From: Oikopleura dioica
Lineage: Eukaryota; Chordata; Appendicularia; Copelata; Oikopleuridae
Direction: 5' to 3'
Length of the DNA stretch: 64,000 bases
Assembly: GCA_907165135.1 (NCBI GenBank)
Contig: OU015570.1
Coordinates: 2,383,525 to 2,447,524, forward strand
The translations under genes were made by a program, and so were the position numbers. Each line of letters opens with the position of its first letter. The stretch's first letter is position 1. The notes under the pieces are model-generated. The model saw nothing but the letters and a program-made list of their open reading frames with translations. It had not been told where the DNA came from and made no database searches. Below are positions 42,663 to 52,266 of this stretch, piece by piece.

Positions 42663-42734
42663 TTTTCAATAATTGAATAAAAAGACTTTTTTTCAATAAA
42701 ACAACATTTATTAGAATATACACATGCATAATTA

Positions 42735-44595
42735 ACCCCTTCGTCTTCGTTTTGGAGCAGCCTTGGGAGGCGGTGGGATAGTTTCGGCCCTTCGCTTTGT
42801 GCCCCTTGCAGTAGTTTTCATGACCCGAGTACCGCCCACCACAGATGCCTCTGAATAATAATAATAATTAGTGAGTTCCCAAGTGAGTAAATACCTCGAG
42901 CTTTGGCGTCCAAAAACAGCTCTCGCACTGGCAGCCTCATAATCATTGCATCCCATTGTTGCACAAGCGTATCGGCAAATTTGATTTTTGCAGTAACGAG
43001 CGCAGTTTGACCTTCACCATCATTGTCGAAAATGAGCGGCACCAACCAATTTTGCCCTTTAAAGACAAAATAGTCGAGTCCGCTAGCTGTAGCTGCATTC
43101 TCCCATCGTCCATTGTGTTTCATAAAGTTGATGTAGTGCTGAGTTGCAGTTGACCAAGGAGATCGATATGCAGGCTGACCATCAATGTAAATGGTAAATT
43201 CTTGAATTTTGAAAAATGGATGTTCCATTGTAGTCTTTGAGATGCACTTTTCAAATGTCATTTGACTAGCTTGTGAATAGGGCATTCCTGTGAAAATTAT
43301 CATTTTGGGAACAGGTCCTGCGCTCAACTCAATGTCGTACTCGCTCATTCCAGTTCCAAGTGTCTTTCGGGTGAATTTCGGATAGTAAAATGGAATAACA
43401 CATTCACCATCCCGTCCAGTTGAAATTGGTCTTTCGGCATCAGTTTTTGGATCGCAAAAGACTGATTCCATCAAAAAATTTCGAGGCTTGAGTCGCTCCT
43501 TTGGATCCAGCTTGTTTTCCCTGAAAAAGTAGATCATCTTTTCGTCTTCGGCAAAGTTTTCTTGTCCTTCAATTTCTTCTGTCTTGACCATGTCTTCGAT
43601 GATGTCGTGGGGGCGCCACCATTTTAGATCCGTTCCATTGGCAGCCGTGGTTTTGATGTCGGTTGCCTTGATGTTGACTTCGTCGTCGCTGTACGGGTCC
43701 AATTCAGAGTTGAACTTTTCAATTACCCGTTTAATTTTTTTAGCCTTTAATTTTTCAGCGCAATCGCATTGGCCCGCATTGTTGTGCTGCCCAATATTTT
43801 TTTCAAAAGTTTGAATTTCTTCGGGAAAGGGCATTCTGACTTGATCTAGCTGGGACATTTTGGCTCGGCACTTTTGAAAGTTGGAATGGCGCATTAAAGC
43901 ATAACACTGCTCATTCATTGTAAGTTCAATTTGTACTCGGGTGCCGGCTGGGAGCACTCGACCCTGTCTGCACAGGCCGTGCATAATGGGAGCCCGAACT
44001 TCGTACTCGTGAAAGAGTCTCTCATACGGGATCCAGATCTCGTATGCCGTCTTCTTTGACAAATTTTTGCTTTATCTCAGCCGGCTCCCATAGCTCGGTG
44101 GCAAACTGTTGCCGATTCTCGACCAAATTTAGCTTTTCCCCTCGAAATTAGTGTGATGCACTTTGAAGCGCTCAAGTTCGGGCCCCTCTGCATCAAAAGT
44201 GTCAAACCTTCCCTGGGAGAAAAGCTCGACTTCTTGAGCCACTGTTGATTTGTTGAGTTTGGCCTCACAGTGGCTATAGTGGCCATACTCGGCTGGGTCA
44301 AAAGACGAAAAGAGCCGAGTATCTGCAATGATAAAGTCCATTTTTTAATGCCCTTGGACAAAATATCATTATCGGGCACATAATTTGAGGGCATTTTAAA
44401 ATTGCAGCCAAACATGCACTGCGACAATTTAAGACTGTACTTGTCATCGGGCACTTCAAAACGGGTAATTTCCGGACAGTCATTTTTGCCGAGTCGCGGC
44501 ACTACTTTGTAGCCCTTGTACGGATCCAGAGTTTCTTTGAGTTCGCGCTTTCTTCCGCGAAAGAACATGAGATTTCCATAATTTTCGTTTGCCAT
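42735..44595 (-). CDS. Major capsid protein candidate (double jelly-roll), with frame breaks
   Basis: It starts MANENYGNLMFFRGRKRELK at 44595. Blocks in three frames follow: KLSQCMFGCNFKMPSNYVP; MDFIIADTRLFSSFDPAEYG; then the long frame with YEIWIPYERLFHEYEVRAPI, MIIFTGMPYSQASQM, FKIQEFTIYIDGQPAY and WDAMIMRLPVRELF. A 44-bp intron (42851-42894) joins a basic tail (KTTARGTKRRAET ... RRRRG), stop at 42735. The pattern of an IP..LF strand, a peripheral loop, and a second domain with a conserved oxygen-rich strand region and Y.NFM.. helix is what I expect of Polinton double-jelly-roll capsids, and so is the position beside polymerase and integrase. The length, about 600 residues, also fits. Frame breaks lie near 44343 (T6), 44136 and 44066 (T5). 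Confidence 0.75.
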
Positions 44596-44623
44596 TCTAA
44601 ACGCACTGCATTAGACAACTGAG

Positions 44624-44892
44624 TTACACAAGCTTTTTCAAATATTCCAATATACGAGCACAATCAATAAATCGGAAAACAACGAGGACAACATAGGTGA
44701 CGAGAATTGCCACGAGCATAATCATCTTCGTCTTCGTCGCTTGGCGCTGGCTCGTTTCTTGGGCCGAGACACTATTCCTCGTTTCGAGAGAGACAGTACT
44801 TTGCCTCGGGTCGTCACAAGGAATGCAATCGGCGATTGCTTCTTCTTGCTCTTTCGTCGGCGCGCCATCGAGTGCGATTATTCCCCCAATCT
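44624..44892 (-). CDS. Small single-pass membrane protein (overlaps a basic ORF)
   Basis: The frame runs from a splice-acceptor-like TTTTATTCAG (about 44897) through an acidic segment (APTKEQEEAIADCIPCDD) to a hydrophobic stretch (MIMLVAILVTYVVLVVFRFI) and ends KKLV at 44624. The first coding exon or start is not identified; internal ATGs occur only at the membrane segment (about 44723). The anchor layout resembles small viral membrane proteins. It overlaps the 44722-44868 basic ORF in another frame. Confidence 0.45.
44722..44868 (-). CDS. 48-residue Arg/Lys-rich protein (core-protein-like)
   Basis: It starts MARRRKSKKKQSPIAFLV and ends with RRRR. More than a third of its residues are Arg or Lys. 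The composition and size resemble the small DNA-condensing core peptides of adenovirus-like viruses or protamines; that similarity is compositional only. It lies between the capsid and integrase genes, and it overlaps a membrane-protein frame on the same strand. It is too small to be sure that it is expressed. Confidence 0.5.
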   Translation of the reverse strand: MARRRKSKKKQSPIAFLVTTRGKVLSLSKRGIVSRPKKRASAKRRRRR

Positions 44893-44986
44893 TGACTGAA
44901 TAAAATTTTAACCTTTACAAGTCACCAAGCGACCAAATTTACGACAGTTGTAACGACAGTTTTTACGACAATTGTAACGACAGTAA

Positions 44987-47228
44987 TTAAATTTCAGTCT
45001 TGTCTTTAACAAAATTAATTTCGGGTTCGTAGTAACGGCGATGCAAAGTTTGGCCCTGGGGACCTCGCAAAGAGTAAGTTGGTTCAAAAGTTCCAAAGTG
45101 AATATCAAAAATTTCGTACAATTCTTTGGTCCACTTTGCGCGCGCCCCTTTCCTAAAGCGGGATGATTTAGCTGCAGGTAAAGTGTCGAGAGGGATTCGA
45201 ACAAGATCTCCAATAAAATATTTGGAACTTTTGCCAGTGCGTTCTTCGTACTTGCGCTTGAGTTCCAAATAATCAAAGCTCGCGCGCATTTGCACGATTA
45301 ACGCTACTGGGAGCACGATTAATTGCGCTATGCACAGAATTATTGTAGGCAACATTGACATCTTGAAGAATGTGTATCCAGCGGCGAATTCCGTTGTGCG
45401 ATGCGAAATAGAGCTCCAAACGATCTTCCAGCGTGCGACTTAAGTTATCCGTTTGAATTTAACAAATTAAAATTGCATGCAAAAGCTATCAATTATTCAA
45501 CGCACTTGAATCGCTCAGCAAGAGCAGCTTTTACGCCGGTTAGCTTTACGGGCGTCATGTTCCAGTCGTCGAGCAGAAGCGCAACTTCCCCTTGAATTCG
45601 TTTCCTTGATCCGTCATAAACATGGTGTGCCCAGGCAAATCTAGCGTGGAAAATATGTCGCCCAAAAGCTGAGCGCATTCGGCAGATGATTTGGTTTTCA
45701 TGGGGCGCACAAAAGATTGCCGAGACAATCCGTCTACAACTACCAAAATGTATGGATAGCCAGAGTTGACGGTGGCATCGTTTTTGTACGCTTCGATTGT
45801 ATCTGCATAAAGACACGTGTAGAGTCCAGTTGCAATGACGGGATTTCGCCTAAACTTTTTGACAAGCGGCTTGTGGCGAGAAAGCACTTCATTGCGCCGC
45901 TTCATTTTTGCCACATCGAGCCGCGAATATGCAGTTGGCTCGTTGAAATTGTAGAATAAATTTTGACTGTTGTTGGGTTGTTGTTGTTGTTGTTGTTGTT
46001 CTTGTTGTTGATTTGGTTGTTGCTGGCGTTGTTCCCGCTGGCGTTGTTCCCGCTGCTGCTGCTCATTTCCAAAAATTGGAAAGGTCCTTGATTGGGGCTC
46101 CTTCGGGCTCGGGGTCGCTTGATTCGCGCGATTCGACTGAGTCGGAGTCGACTTCTTCGTCGTCGTCGCCGATGGTGGCGGTGGTGTGACCAGGTTCAAC
46201 TTTGACTGCGGTGACCTTAGGTTGAGCATCTTTGCTATTCTTTGGGATCTCTCCAAATTGCTTTCGGAATTGGGCAGACCGCTTTGCAAAACTGTCCTTG
46301 GCATCATGTCCGGCAAATCCAACGGGTTCCCGAATTGATCTACTGTCCGTTGGCTCGAGCTCGGGCTGCTGGTGGGGATTTCCATCGGCTCCGAAAAAGT
46401 AGTCTTTTGGGTACCACTGCTTGGTTGGAGCAAATCGGGGAAAGTCGTCTTGCCGCTCTTCTCGCCCCCCACGCATTGGGTCAAAAAAGAAAGGCCGCGG
46501 CTCTGGGTGAGCAAAGCCGGAGTAAGAATCGGTTTGACGACTGTAGGGCCAGTTGGATCTCCTAGCCCTGCTCTGTTGAGCTCCTCGGTCATCGTATCTT
46601 GCCATTTTGCCGCCGCCTGGACTGGGTTCAAATCGGACCCGCTTGGATCTGGGTTCAAATTTTTGTTCAAATTTTTGATCAAATTTTTGTTCGAATCTGG
46701 GGTCAAATCTGGGGTCAAATCTGGGGTCAAATCTTGGGTCGAATCGGGGGTCAAATCGGGGGTCGAATCTTGGGTCAAATAGGGGTTCATAATAGTCGGG
46801 TTCGTAATGGCGAGGTTCGTATTCGCGAGGCTCGTATCTTGGCTCGTATCTGGAATCGTGCCTTGGCTCGGGATGGGAACCATGCTTTGGTACATGCCGT
46901 GGCTCGTGCCTTGGTTCATGCCTTGGCTCGTGCCTTGGCTCATGCCTTGGCTCATGCCTTGGCTCATGCCTTGGCTCATATTCGCCTCTGGGCGGTCCAG
47001 CGGAAGTGGAGTTTTCCGCGGCCGGCCTCGGGGCCTCTTCGTTGTCTGCAAATCTTTTTGGTGAGTCTTCTGATTCGACTTCGTATTCTTGTTGCGTCGG
47101 CTCGATGTCAATGTTTCTAGGCCTGTAGGAGTACGATTTTCCCATTGGAATGGCTCGGTTTGAAAATCTTGCAACCATTTGGGCGGTTCGCGTCTCCTCT
47201 TCGGTGTAGTCCGGGTAGGGTTCGCCAT
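44987..47228 (-). CDS. Retroviral-type integrase with long repeat-rich N-terminus, frame breaks
   Basis: The catalytic core has the DDE signature: Asp in YADTIEAYKND (about 45800), Asp in FMTDQGNEF (about 45610) and Glu in ALAER just before a 67-bp intron (45439-45505). After the intron come the helix RRWIHILQDVNVAYNN and a C-terminal chromo/SH3-like strand region (FIGDLVRIPLDTLPA; LYEIFDIHFG), stop at 44987. It inserts element DNA into the host, which accounts for the 6-bp duplication. The frame shifts at C4 (45588-45591) and near the CGCGCG run at 45281. Upstream the same frame stays open to ATG 47228 and encodes an AT-hook-like KRPRGRPRKTP, MSQG repeats, TPDL repeats and poly-Gln. This 1.2-kb extension overlaps another long ORF. 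Integrase may be translated from a start nearer the core. Confidence 0.85.
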
Positions 47229-47343
47229 TTGCGCGAGGGCCGCGGGCCCTTACCCTACCTGTGTCGGGATTGTACTCGATGTCGTCAAACAGATGTCCAA
47301 ATTCAGTTGGAGTCAGACTAAAGTATACACTCGCTGTTTTCAT
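46063..47343 (-). CDS. Overlapping 426-residue ORF with EPRH and DPRF repeats
   Basis: From ATG 47343 (MKTASVYFSLTPTEFGHLFD) to a stop at 46063 with no break. The N-terminal 100 residues look structured. Then come 12-bp-based repeats, EPRHEPRH (about 46900-46985) and FDPRFDPRF (about 46685-46790), a basic/aromatic part (RSKRVRFEPSPGGG; RPFFFDPMRGGRE) and an acidic tail (GDDDEEVDSDSVESRESSD). It shares 1.17 kb with the integrase frame. It begins close to the 47344-47501 intergenic promoter, so it is the first frame a ribosome would meet. Low-complexity charged proteins of this type can be virion or DNA-binding proteins; the family is not recognised. Confidence 0.55.
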   Translation of the reverse strand: MKTASVYFSLTPTEFGHLFDDIEYNPDTGRVRARGPRANGEPYPDYTEEETRTAQMVARFSNRAIPMGKSYSYRPRNIDIEPTQQEYEVESEDSPKRFADNEEAPRPAAENSTSAGPPRGEYEPRHEPRHEPRHEPRHEPRHEPRHEPRHVPKHGSHPEPRHDSRYEPRYEPREYEPRHYEPDYYEPLFDPRFDPRFDPRFDPRFDPRFDPRFDPRFEQKFDQKFEQKFEPRSKRVRFEPSPGGGKMARYDDRGAQQSRARRSNWPYSRQTDSYSGFAHPEPRPFFFDPMRGGREERQDDFPRFAPTKQWYPKDYFFGADGNPHQQPELEPTDSRSIREPVGFAGHDAKDSFAKRSAQFRKQFGEIPKNSKDAQPKVTAVKVEPGHTTATIGDDDEEVDSDSVESRESSDPEPEGAPIKDLSNFWK

Positions 47344-47501
47344 TCACTCCCATGCGCCGCGCTCATTATGCCTCTCTCTAGTAATCAATCTAGGATTAAT
47401 ATTTAATTCTCCCTTAAATCAGTTTTTTCATAATTTTGAGTGCGCCACCTACAAAAATCGGACCCAATATAAACTGCGGTTTCATCTACAAAAGTACAAA
47501 A
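47344..47501. promoter_or_regulatory. Divergent promoter region
   Basis: A short spacer separates the minus-strand integrase/repeat ORF (start 47343) from the plus-strand gene at 47502. A TATA-like CCAATATAAACTG sits at about 47464-47476, roughly 30 bp upstream of the plus-strand ATG. AGGATTAATATTTAATTC lies nearer the minus-strand gene. Confidence 0.45.
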
Positions 47502-48329
47502 ATGTCTTCAATCATGGAACAACTCCGCCGGGAGCAAGAGTCTCCCGAAAAAGAGAATTCACTTCCATCGCCCTCTGATAATCGGCCTGAGCCGTCAGAT
47601 TTTCGCGTACCTGAGCCGCCTCAGAGAAAACGAAAAAGGAGCAGCTCCCCATCCCCAACTCGAATCAGCAAAAAGGCCCTCTTGGACTTTTTATTCGGCG
47701 CCGAAGATCAACCCTCAACTTCGAGAGCAATCGAGACCACTCCTGAAGACAACAACGACAAATCTCAACCCAAGTCGCCAAAGAAGCGCAAGCACATTCC
47801 TCCACGACCAGCATCTAGCTCCGACGACGAAGACGACGGTGACGACGAAGACGACTGCACCCCCGAGCCTTCCGTCAAGAAAGCCAAAGCCGCCCCCTAC
47901 ACGCCGACCTTTATAAAGATCCAAACCGCGTTTCCAATCTTGGAGAAGGAGGAGGAATCTCTCTCGGCGCCATTTTTGGCGCTCATCGACGGACACAAGC
48001 TCTCCAATCCTCCCAAGGGCACCTACTGGATCAACTTGCTCATTGAGCGAAGCGTTCGCAAAGACACGAGCCCCCGATTTGATTTTGAAAAGCTGTTGAA
48101 GCGAGGATCGCGCATTCAGTGCGTTATTAATCTCCACAGTTTTAATCCCAAGAAGCGAGACGACGTCGAGTTCAAAAAGTACTTGCCCACAGTTTTGGAT
48201 CAAGGAGGAAAAGTCGTCGTCTTTCTGCGAGCACGAGTCGAGCCCAAAAAGCCCGAATATCAACGGGCCTTTGAGCCTAAAGGCTATTTCAAATCCAAGT
48301 TTCTCTTGCCACTCAAGTCGACAGAATGA
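47502..48329 (+). CDS. Charged hypothetical protein upstream of the ATPase
   Basis: It begins MSSIMEQLRREQESPEKENS and has two basic nuclear-signal-like patches (PPQRKRKRSSSPSP; SPKKRKHIPPRP) and an acidic run (SSDDEDDGDDEDD). The last 130 residues look folded (TFIKIQTAFPILEKEEESLS; GTYWINLLIERSV; GGKVVVFLRARVEPKKPEYQ), rich in strands and basic residues. It is 275 residues and intronless. Its stop codon overlaps the ATPase start (ATGA, 48326-48329), a tight linkage that is unusual for eukaryotic genes. A nucleic-acid-binding role is plausible from the charge pattern, but the family is unknown. Confidence 0.7.
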   Translation: MSSIMEQLRREQESPEKENSLPSPSDNRPEPSDFRVPEPPQRKRKRSSSPSPTRISKKALLDFLFGAEDQPSTSRAIETTPEDNNDKSQPKSPKKRKHIPPRPASSSDDEDDGDDEDDCTPEPSVKKAKAAPYTPTFIKIQTAFPILEKEEESLSAPFLALIDGHKLSNPPKGTYWINLLIERSVRKDTSPRFDFEKLLKRGSRIQCVINLHSFNPKKRDDVEFKKYLPTVLDQGGKVVVFLRARVEPKKPEYQRAFEPKGYFKSKFLLPLKSTE

Positions 48330-49061
48330 TCGGCTCAAGTTTTCTTGGTAAGTACTTTGGGGACACGCGGCTCAAACATCCATTTGCGGCGATTATTAGC
48401 GGAAGTACGGGCACAGGCAAGACCCACGTAGCTAAACAGCTCATTGAAAAAGAGGGCATAAGGGGAAGAATTTCGACCATTTATTACTTTATGCCCCGCC
48501 TGGAGCCTTTGAACATTAAACCCCCAGCCCATCAGCGATTATTTTTGATGGAAGGTCTCCCCACTAGAAAATGGGTTGATGACACGTTTAAAGAGACCCA
48601 GCGCGACACTCTGATTATTTTCGACGATCAGTGGGCAGAGTGCGTTGAAAACCGGGCAATCGAATATCTCTTTGTTTATGGGAGACGCCATCTGGGGATT
48701 AGTTTAATTGGCATCACCCAAAATTTTTATCAAAAGTCGAAAAGCTCCACCCTCTATCGGTTTGAATTTTCTAGAATTGCCTCAACTAATTGTTTATTTT
48801 AGCAATTGCATGACATGCTTTGTCTTGCTGCCGAATCATGTAGACTCGTCAATCAACGCCACCATCGCCACCAAGCTCGGCTACAGCGCCTGCTACAAAG
48901 CCGCCCGAAAGCTCTTCAAAGAACGTCGATGCCGGTACCAGTACGTTATAATTAGAAAAGACGTAGAAGATCCGACGACGCCGACCTTTTATACAAACGC
49001 CTTTTCTGACATTCCCGAGTTGGGGCCAAACCCCGTCTTCTTTGAAGAAAACGACGAGTAA
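48326..49061 (+). CDS. FtsK/HerA-type packaging ATPase (Polinton A32-like)
   Basis: Exons 48326-48759 and 48803-49061 (43-bp intron) give about 230 residues, the usual size for Polinton ATPases. Walker A is ISGSTGTGKT (about 48396-48425), Walker B is DTLIIFDDQW (about 48606-48635), and a sensor-like SLIGITQNFYQ follows (about 48700-48732). After the intron, CMTCFVLLPNHVDSS continues the fold. This family pumps genome DNA into capsids, as in poxvirus A32 and Polinton-like viruses. The gene is intact and in frame, and overlaps the preceding stop by ATGA. Confidence 0.88.
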
Positions 49062-49305
49062 CTATACGATTCGGCATTCATTTGTAACACTCTTTTTCTA
49101 CACTCAACCGCTTTATCTACTTTCAACCGCAAAACAACAAAAAAGAATAAATGTTTTTATACAAAATTAGAAATTGTATTTGGTTTTTTGCAGAAATACA
49201 GTAGCGAGTTTGGCAAAGTGACAATGACAGTAAACAATGCAGGCCAGCAAGCCAACAAAGTTTAAAATCGTATCAGCAGAGCAAAACTCGGCACACGGAG
49301 CGGGT

Positions 49306-50019
49306 CTAAAAATTGCGACCGCAAATATCAAGGACGCGGCCATTGGCCGATCGGATCAAAATTTTGACCCGCTCCGCGCGCAGATCGTTGACAAGGCGAT
49401 GCTCTTGGGTCTCTTCGGCGTCGAGGATGTCGCACATTTCCTTGGCGAAGGCGGCGCGCTCGAGAACGGTGTTGGCCTGGGTGAGGCGGAGGAATCGAAG
49501 GTTGTCTAAATAAAAGTTAGTTGAGCATTTTTTCGAGCTACTCTTACCTTCGAAAATAGAAGCGCCGTCGATGCAGTAGCTCAGCTGGTCAGCGTCCACG
49601 TCGACAAAGTTGACGCCATTTGGCGCGCGAGTGGGATACTTGGGCGCGGGAGGAGCCAACGGAACTCGCTGAGGCTGGGCCTCTTGGTAGGTGCGCTGGT
49701 TTTCCTGCTGTCGCTGCTGCTGTCGCTGTGGCTGGGGCTGCTGCTCGCCCTTTTTCTTGCCGCCAAAGAAGGGCATCTTTCCTCGGCCAACTTCGGGAGC
49801 TTCAGCGGGCTGGGAGAGCGTTCTCGAGGCAGCTGCCAACTTGGCGCTTGCTCGTGCCAAAGATTTGGCGAGGTTGGTTCGCTTGGCCGCCGTTGTCTAA
49901 ACAAATTTGTTCTAGAATTGTTTTTTTCAACACTGCAGCAAGCTACAGTCGAAGCAAGCTACTAGCCACAGTCGCAGCAAGCTTCACTTGCGAAAATTTC
50001 GACTCACCTGCTTGGTCAT
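49306..50019 (-). CDS. Gln-rich hypothetical protein, three exons
   Basis: Exon 1 is only four codons (MTKQ, 50008-50019). After an intron of 111 bp, exon 2 (49548-49896) encodes TTAAKRTNLAKSLARASAKL, a basic GKMPFFGGKKKGEQ patch, a Gln-rich stretch (QPQPQRQQQRQQENQR) and a Pro-rich linker. A 42-bp intron precedes exon 3 (49306-49505), a helical part (NTVLERAAFAKEMCDILDAE) that ends at the stop in 49306-49308. It lies next to the minor capsid candidate on the same strand. Function unknown; a small virion structural protein would fit the position. Confidence 0.65.
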
Positions 50020-50185
50020 TTCAAAAAAGTAAAAATTGATCCTTGCTGTAGGGTTGCAAAAACCAAACTGAGCATTTTTTTGCATTTTTCACACTCGCCA
50101 GGGGCAGTTCTAGAGAAATTTATTCAATTTTTTTATTGAAAACAACAATAACAAACAGGGTGCAGAGTGGGTTCTAGAGATTTTT

Positions 50186-51460
50186 TTAATTTTCTTCTTG
50201 GACGACGACGGGGCGCAGAGTTTCTTCGACTTGGCGACCGTTGAGCAGTGGATCGGCGGCTTGTCCTTGCGGCGGCAAAATTGGAACTGGCATTCTATTT
50301 GCGCCAAGAATGAATCTCGGTCGTCCAAAAGATTGGACCTGAAAATTTTCAAAGGGCACATCGTTTGTGCGCGTACGAACCCGGTCAATAAAGATTCGAT
50401 GGGGATTAATGTCGGCGCGGATGATTCGAGGAAAGACGGGATTGTAGAAGCTGTTGCGAAAATCTTGGACGAGCGAGGCGTTTCCATTGTTGCCAGTGAC
50501 AAAGAGCACACCGTTCCAGGGAATTTTTTCGCGGCAACATTTGACGCGAAAAGGTGAAACCGCGTAGTCGAATTCAACATCTCCACCGCCACCAGTAGTT
50601 GCAACATAGAGCTCACGTCTGCGCCGGCGCTCGGCATCGAGGCGACCAATGTAATCCTCGAGGCGATCTGCGGTGAAAGCACAACAGCCGATTTTTTGCT
50701 GGCGAAGTTTCACTGTTTTTACGCTTTCGGTGAACCTTCGCAAATCGTAATCGGTCATTTTTTCTAGCTCGTACTGCTCAATCGGAAGAAATTGGCCAAG
50801 GATGCGGCGGACTTGATCGTTGGCGGTCTCTTGGTCAAAAGTTTTGTCCTTGTAAAAGCGGTCACGCAGCGTAGTTTCAGCAAACAACACCAGAGTCGAG
50901 TTGAAAAGCTTGTTCGAATAGCCGCTGAATCGCTTTCGCATGTCGTGAAAATAGGTTTCGTAGCGCGGGTACTGAACGCGATTGTAGGGCATTGAAAATT
51001 TTTGATTTTTCAGCGAGTCGGCGTCGCGAGAGTATTCAATTTCGTAGGAGCGGCAAGTGTACTCGTTGTTGCTATCAGTCGTGTGCATCATTGTGGGGCG
51101 ATTCGAGTTGAGCAGCGGGCCACTTTTTCGAAGTCCTCCTTGAGCAATGTCGACAACGGGAATCAGACATCTTTGGCCCTTGGTCGAGTAGGTTTCCGGA
51201 TCAACTAGAATTTATTAGAAGGTGAGAGAACATTTCAACATACCGGTGACACGATGAACTACAATTTTGAGCCCAATTTTTTCGACGCCATTTTCCCTGT
51301 ATCTCTGAGGAATAAATTCAAAACTTTCGTCGCTGGGAACTCCGCAAACTCGAGTCGGGCGAACTTCGATTGATCGGAATTCGTCTTCATAGTTGACGCC
51401 GATCAACGGTACTTGGTTCAGGCCAATCTTTGAGGCAATTTCCACCTTTTTCATGGGCAT
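50186..51460 (-). CDS. Minor capsid (penton-like) candidate, two exons
   Basis: Exons 51244-51460 and 50186-51204, with a 39-bp intron, give about 411 residues starting MPMKKVEIASKIGLNQVPLI. The chain alternates strands and loops (FEFIPQRYRENGVEKIGLKI; RCLIPVVDIAQGG; IEYSRDADS), has a helical insertion (EQYELEKMTDYDLRRF) and a Gly run (ATTGGGGDVEF). It ends with FRVKCCREKIPWNGVLFVTG and a Pro-rich tail. It is intact. In Polintons a single-jelly-roll minor capsid gene usually lies near the ATPase, and this is the best positional match, but I do not see a diagnostic motif, so the assignment is an inference. Confidence 0.55.
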
Positions 51461-51670
51461 TTTTAAATGTGACAATTGAGTCCAAAATTCCACCCAGTCC
51501 AGCTCCACCAGTGCTCCTCCACTCGATATCCATATGCCGAGATCAATTATTCAGTCCAACGGTATTCCGCTCAATCGAAATCTACTGATAAACGGTTCAA
51601 AGGATACAGCACGTCAGAGAGAGATCATTCATCGGCAAGAGAAGACATCATTCATCAGCCAGAGAACAAA

Positions 51671-51823
51671 ATGCCAAAACGAAACTTTAAAAAGTCTTTT
51701 CTTGGAGTCGACGGCAGCGTCTACTGCTACGAGTGCTACTTGGAAAATCGACCTCACGCTCACCTCATGTTCAAGCCCTACATCTTTTGCTCCATTTGCA
51801 AAGCCGAGTTGACTTGGAGTTAA
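51671..51823 (+). CDS. 50-residue zinc-ribbon-like protein
   Basis: It starts MPKRNFKKSFLGVDGSVYCY. Four cysteines are arranged C-x2-C ... C-x2-C (YCYEC ... FCSIC, 22 residues between pairs), a small zinc ribbon. The basic N-terminus suggests nucleic-acid contact. It is divergent from the minor capsid candidate (51460), with about 210 bp of shared upstream DNA. Confidence 0.6.
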   Translation: MPKRNFKKSFLGVDGSVYCYECYLENRPHAHLMFKPYIFCSICKAELTWS

Positions 51824-51836
51824 AGTCTCGCAGCCA

Positions 51837-52085
51837 GCGTGCCAGTTTGGCGCAGGTAGGAAAACCTAAATCAAGGTCTTAGTGGTCCCTCGAGTTCGAT
51901 TCTCGCCAGTGACCAAGCTCTTTCGGGGGCGAAACGAGAATCAAAGCTTATTCCGGCGGCTATTACGGCGGCCGTACAGAGCACCAGGAAATAGCTGACA
52001 CCTCAGCTCAAGCTACCCGCAAGGAGGAGGAGGAAACCGGAGTTGGAGGCGCGGTAGACAATCAAAAACCACCAAACTTTTTTTC
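51837..52085 (+). repeat. tRNA-derived SINE-like sequence with pol III boxes
   Basis: TGGCGCAGGTAGG (51848-51860) matches an A box and GAGTTCGATTCTC (51892-51904) a B box, about 31 bp apart as in tRNA genes. The flanking acceptor arms do not pair, so it is not a working tRNA. A GC-rich body follows and the segment ends in AAACTTTTTTT, a pol III-type stop. This suggests a SINE inserted between Polinton genes, or a captured tRNA relic. Confidence 0.4.
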
Positions 52086-52260
52086 ATTTTTTATTGCACT
52101 AGAATAACAATTGCACTAGAATAAGAATTGCACTAGAATAAGAATTGCACATGAATTTAGAATTGCACTAGAATGGCACGTGGGAAATTGCACTATAGGA
52201 CACGTGGGAAAAGAGTAGGCGGGAAATTAGTAGGCGGGGATTAGTCAGCAAGCACGTGGA
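52086..52260. repeat. Short tandem repeat (TTGCACTAGAATAAGAA)
   Basis: About five units of ATTGCACTAGAATAAGA (17 bp) at 52092-52175, followed by related GGCACGTGGGAAATTG phrases containing CACGTG E-box-like palindromes (52176-52260). Confidence 0.65.
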
Positions 52261-52266
52261 CGACAA

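Noticed and set aside
51841-51915. Possible tRNA gene
   Set aside because: A- and B-box-like sequences are present at the right spacing, but the 5' and 3' acceptor strands do not pair and the T-stem has a mismatch. Treated as a SINE-like relic.
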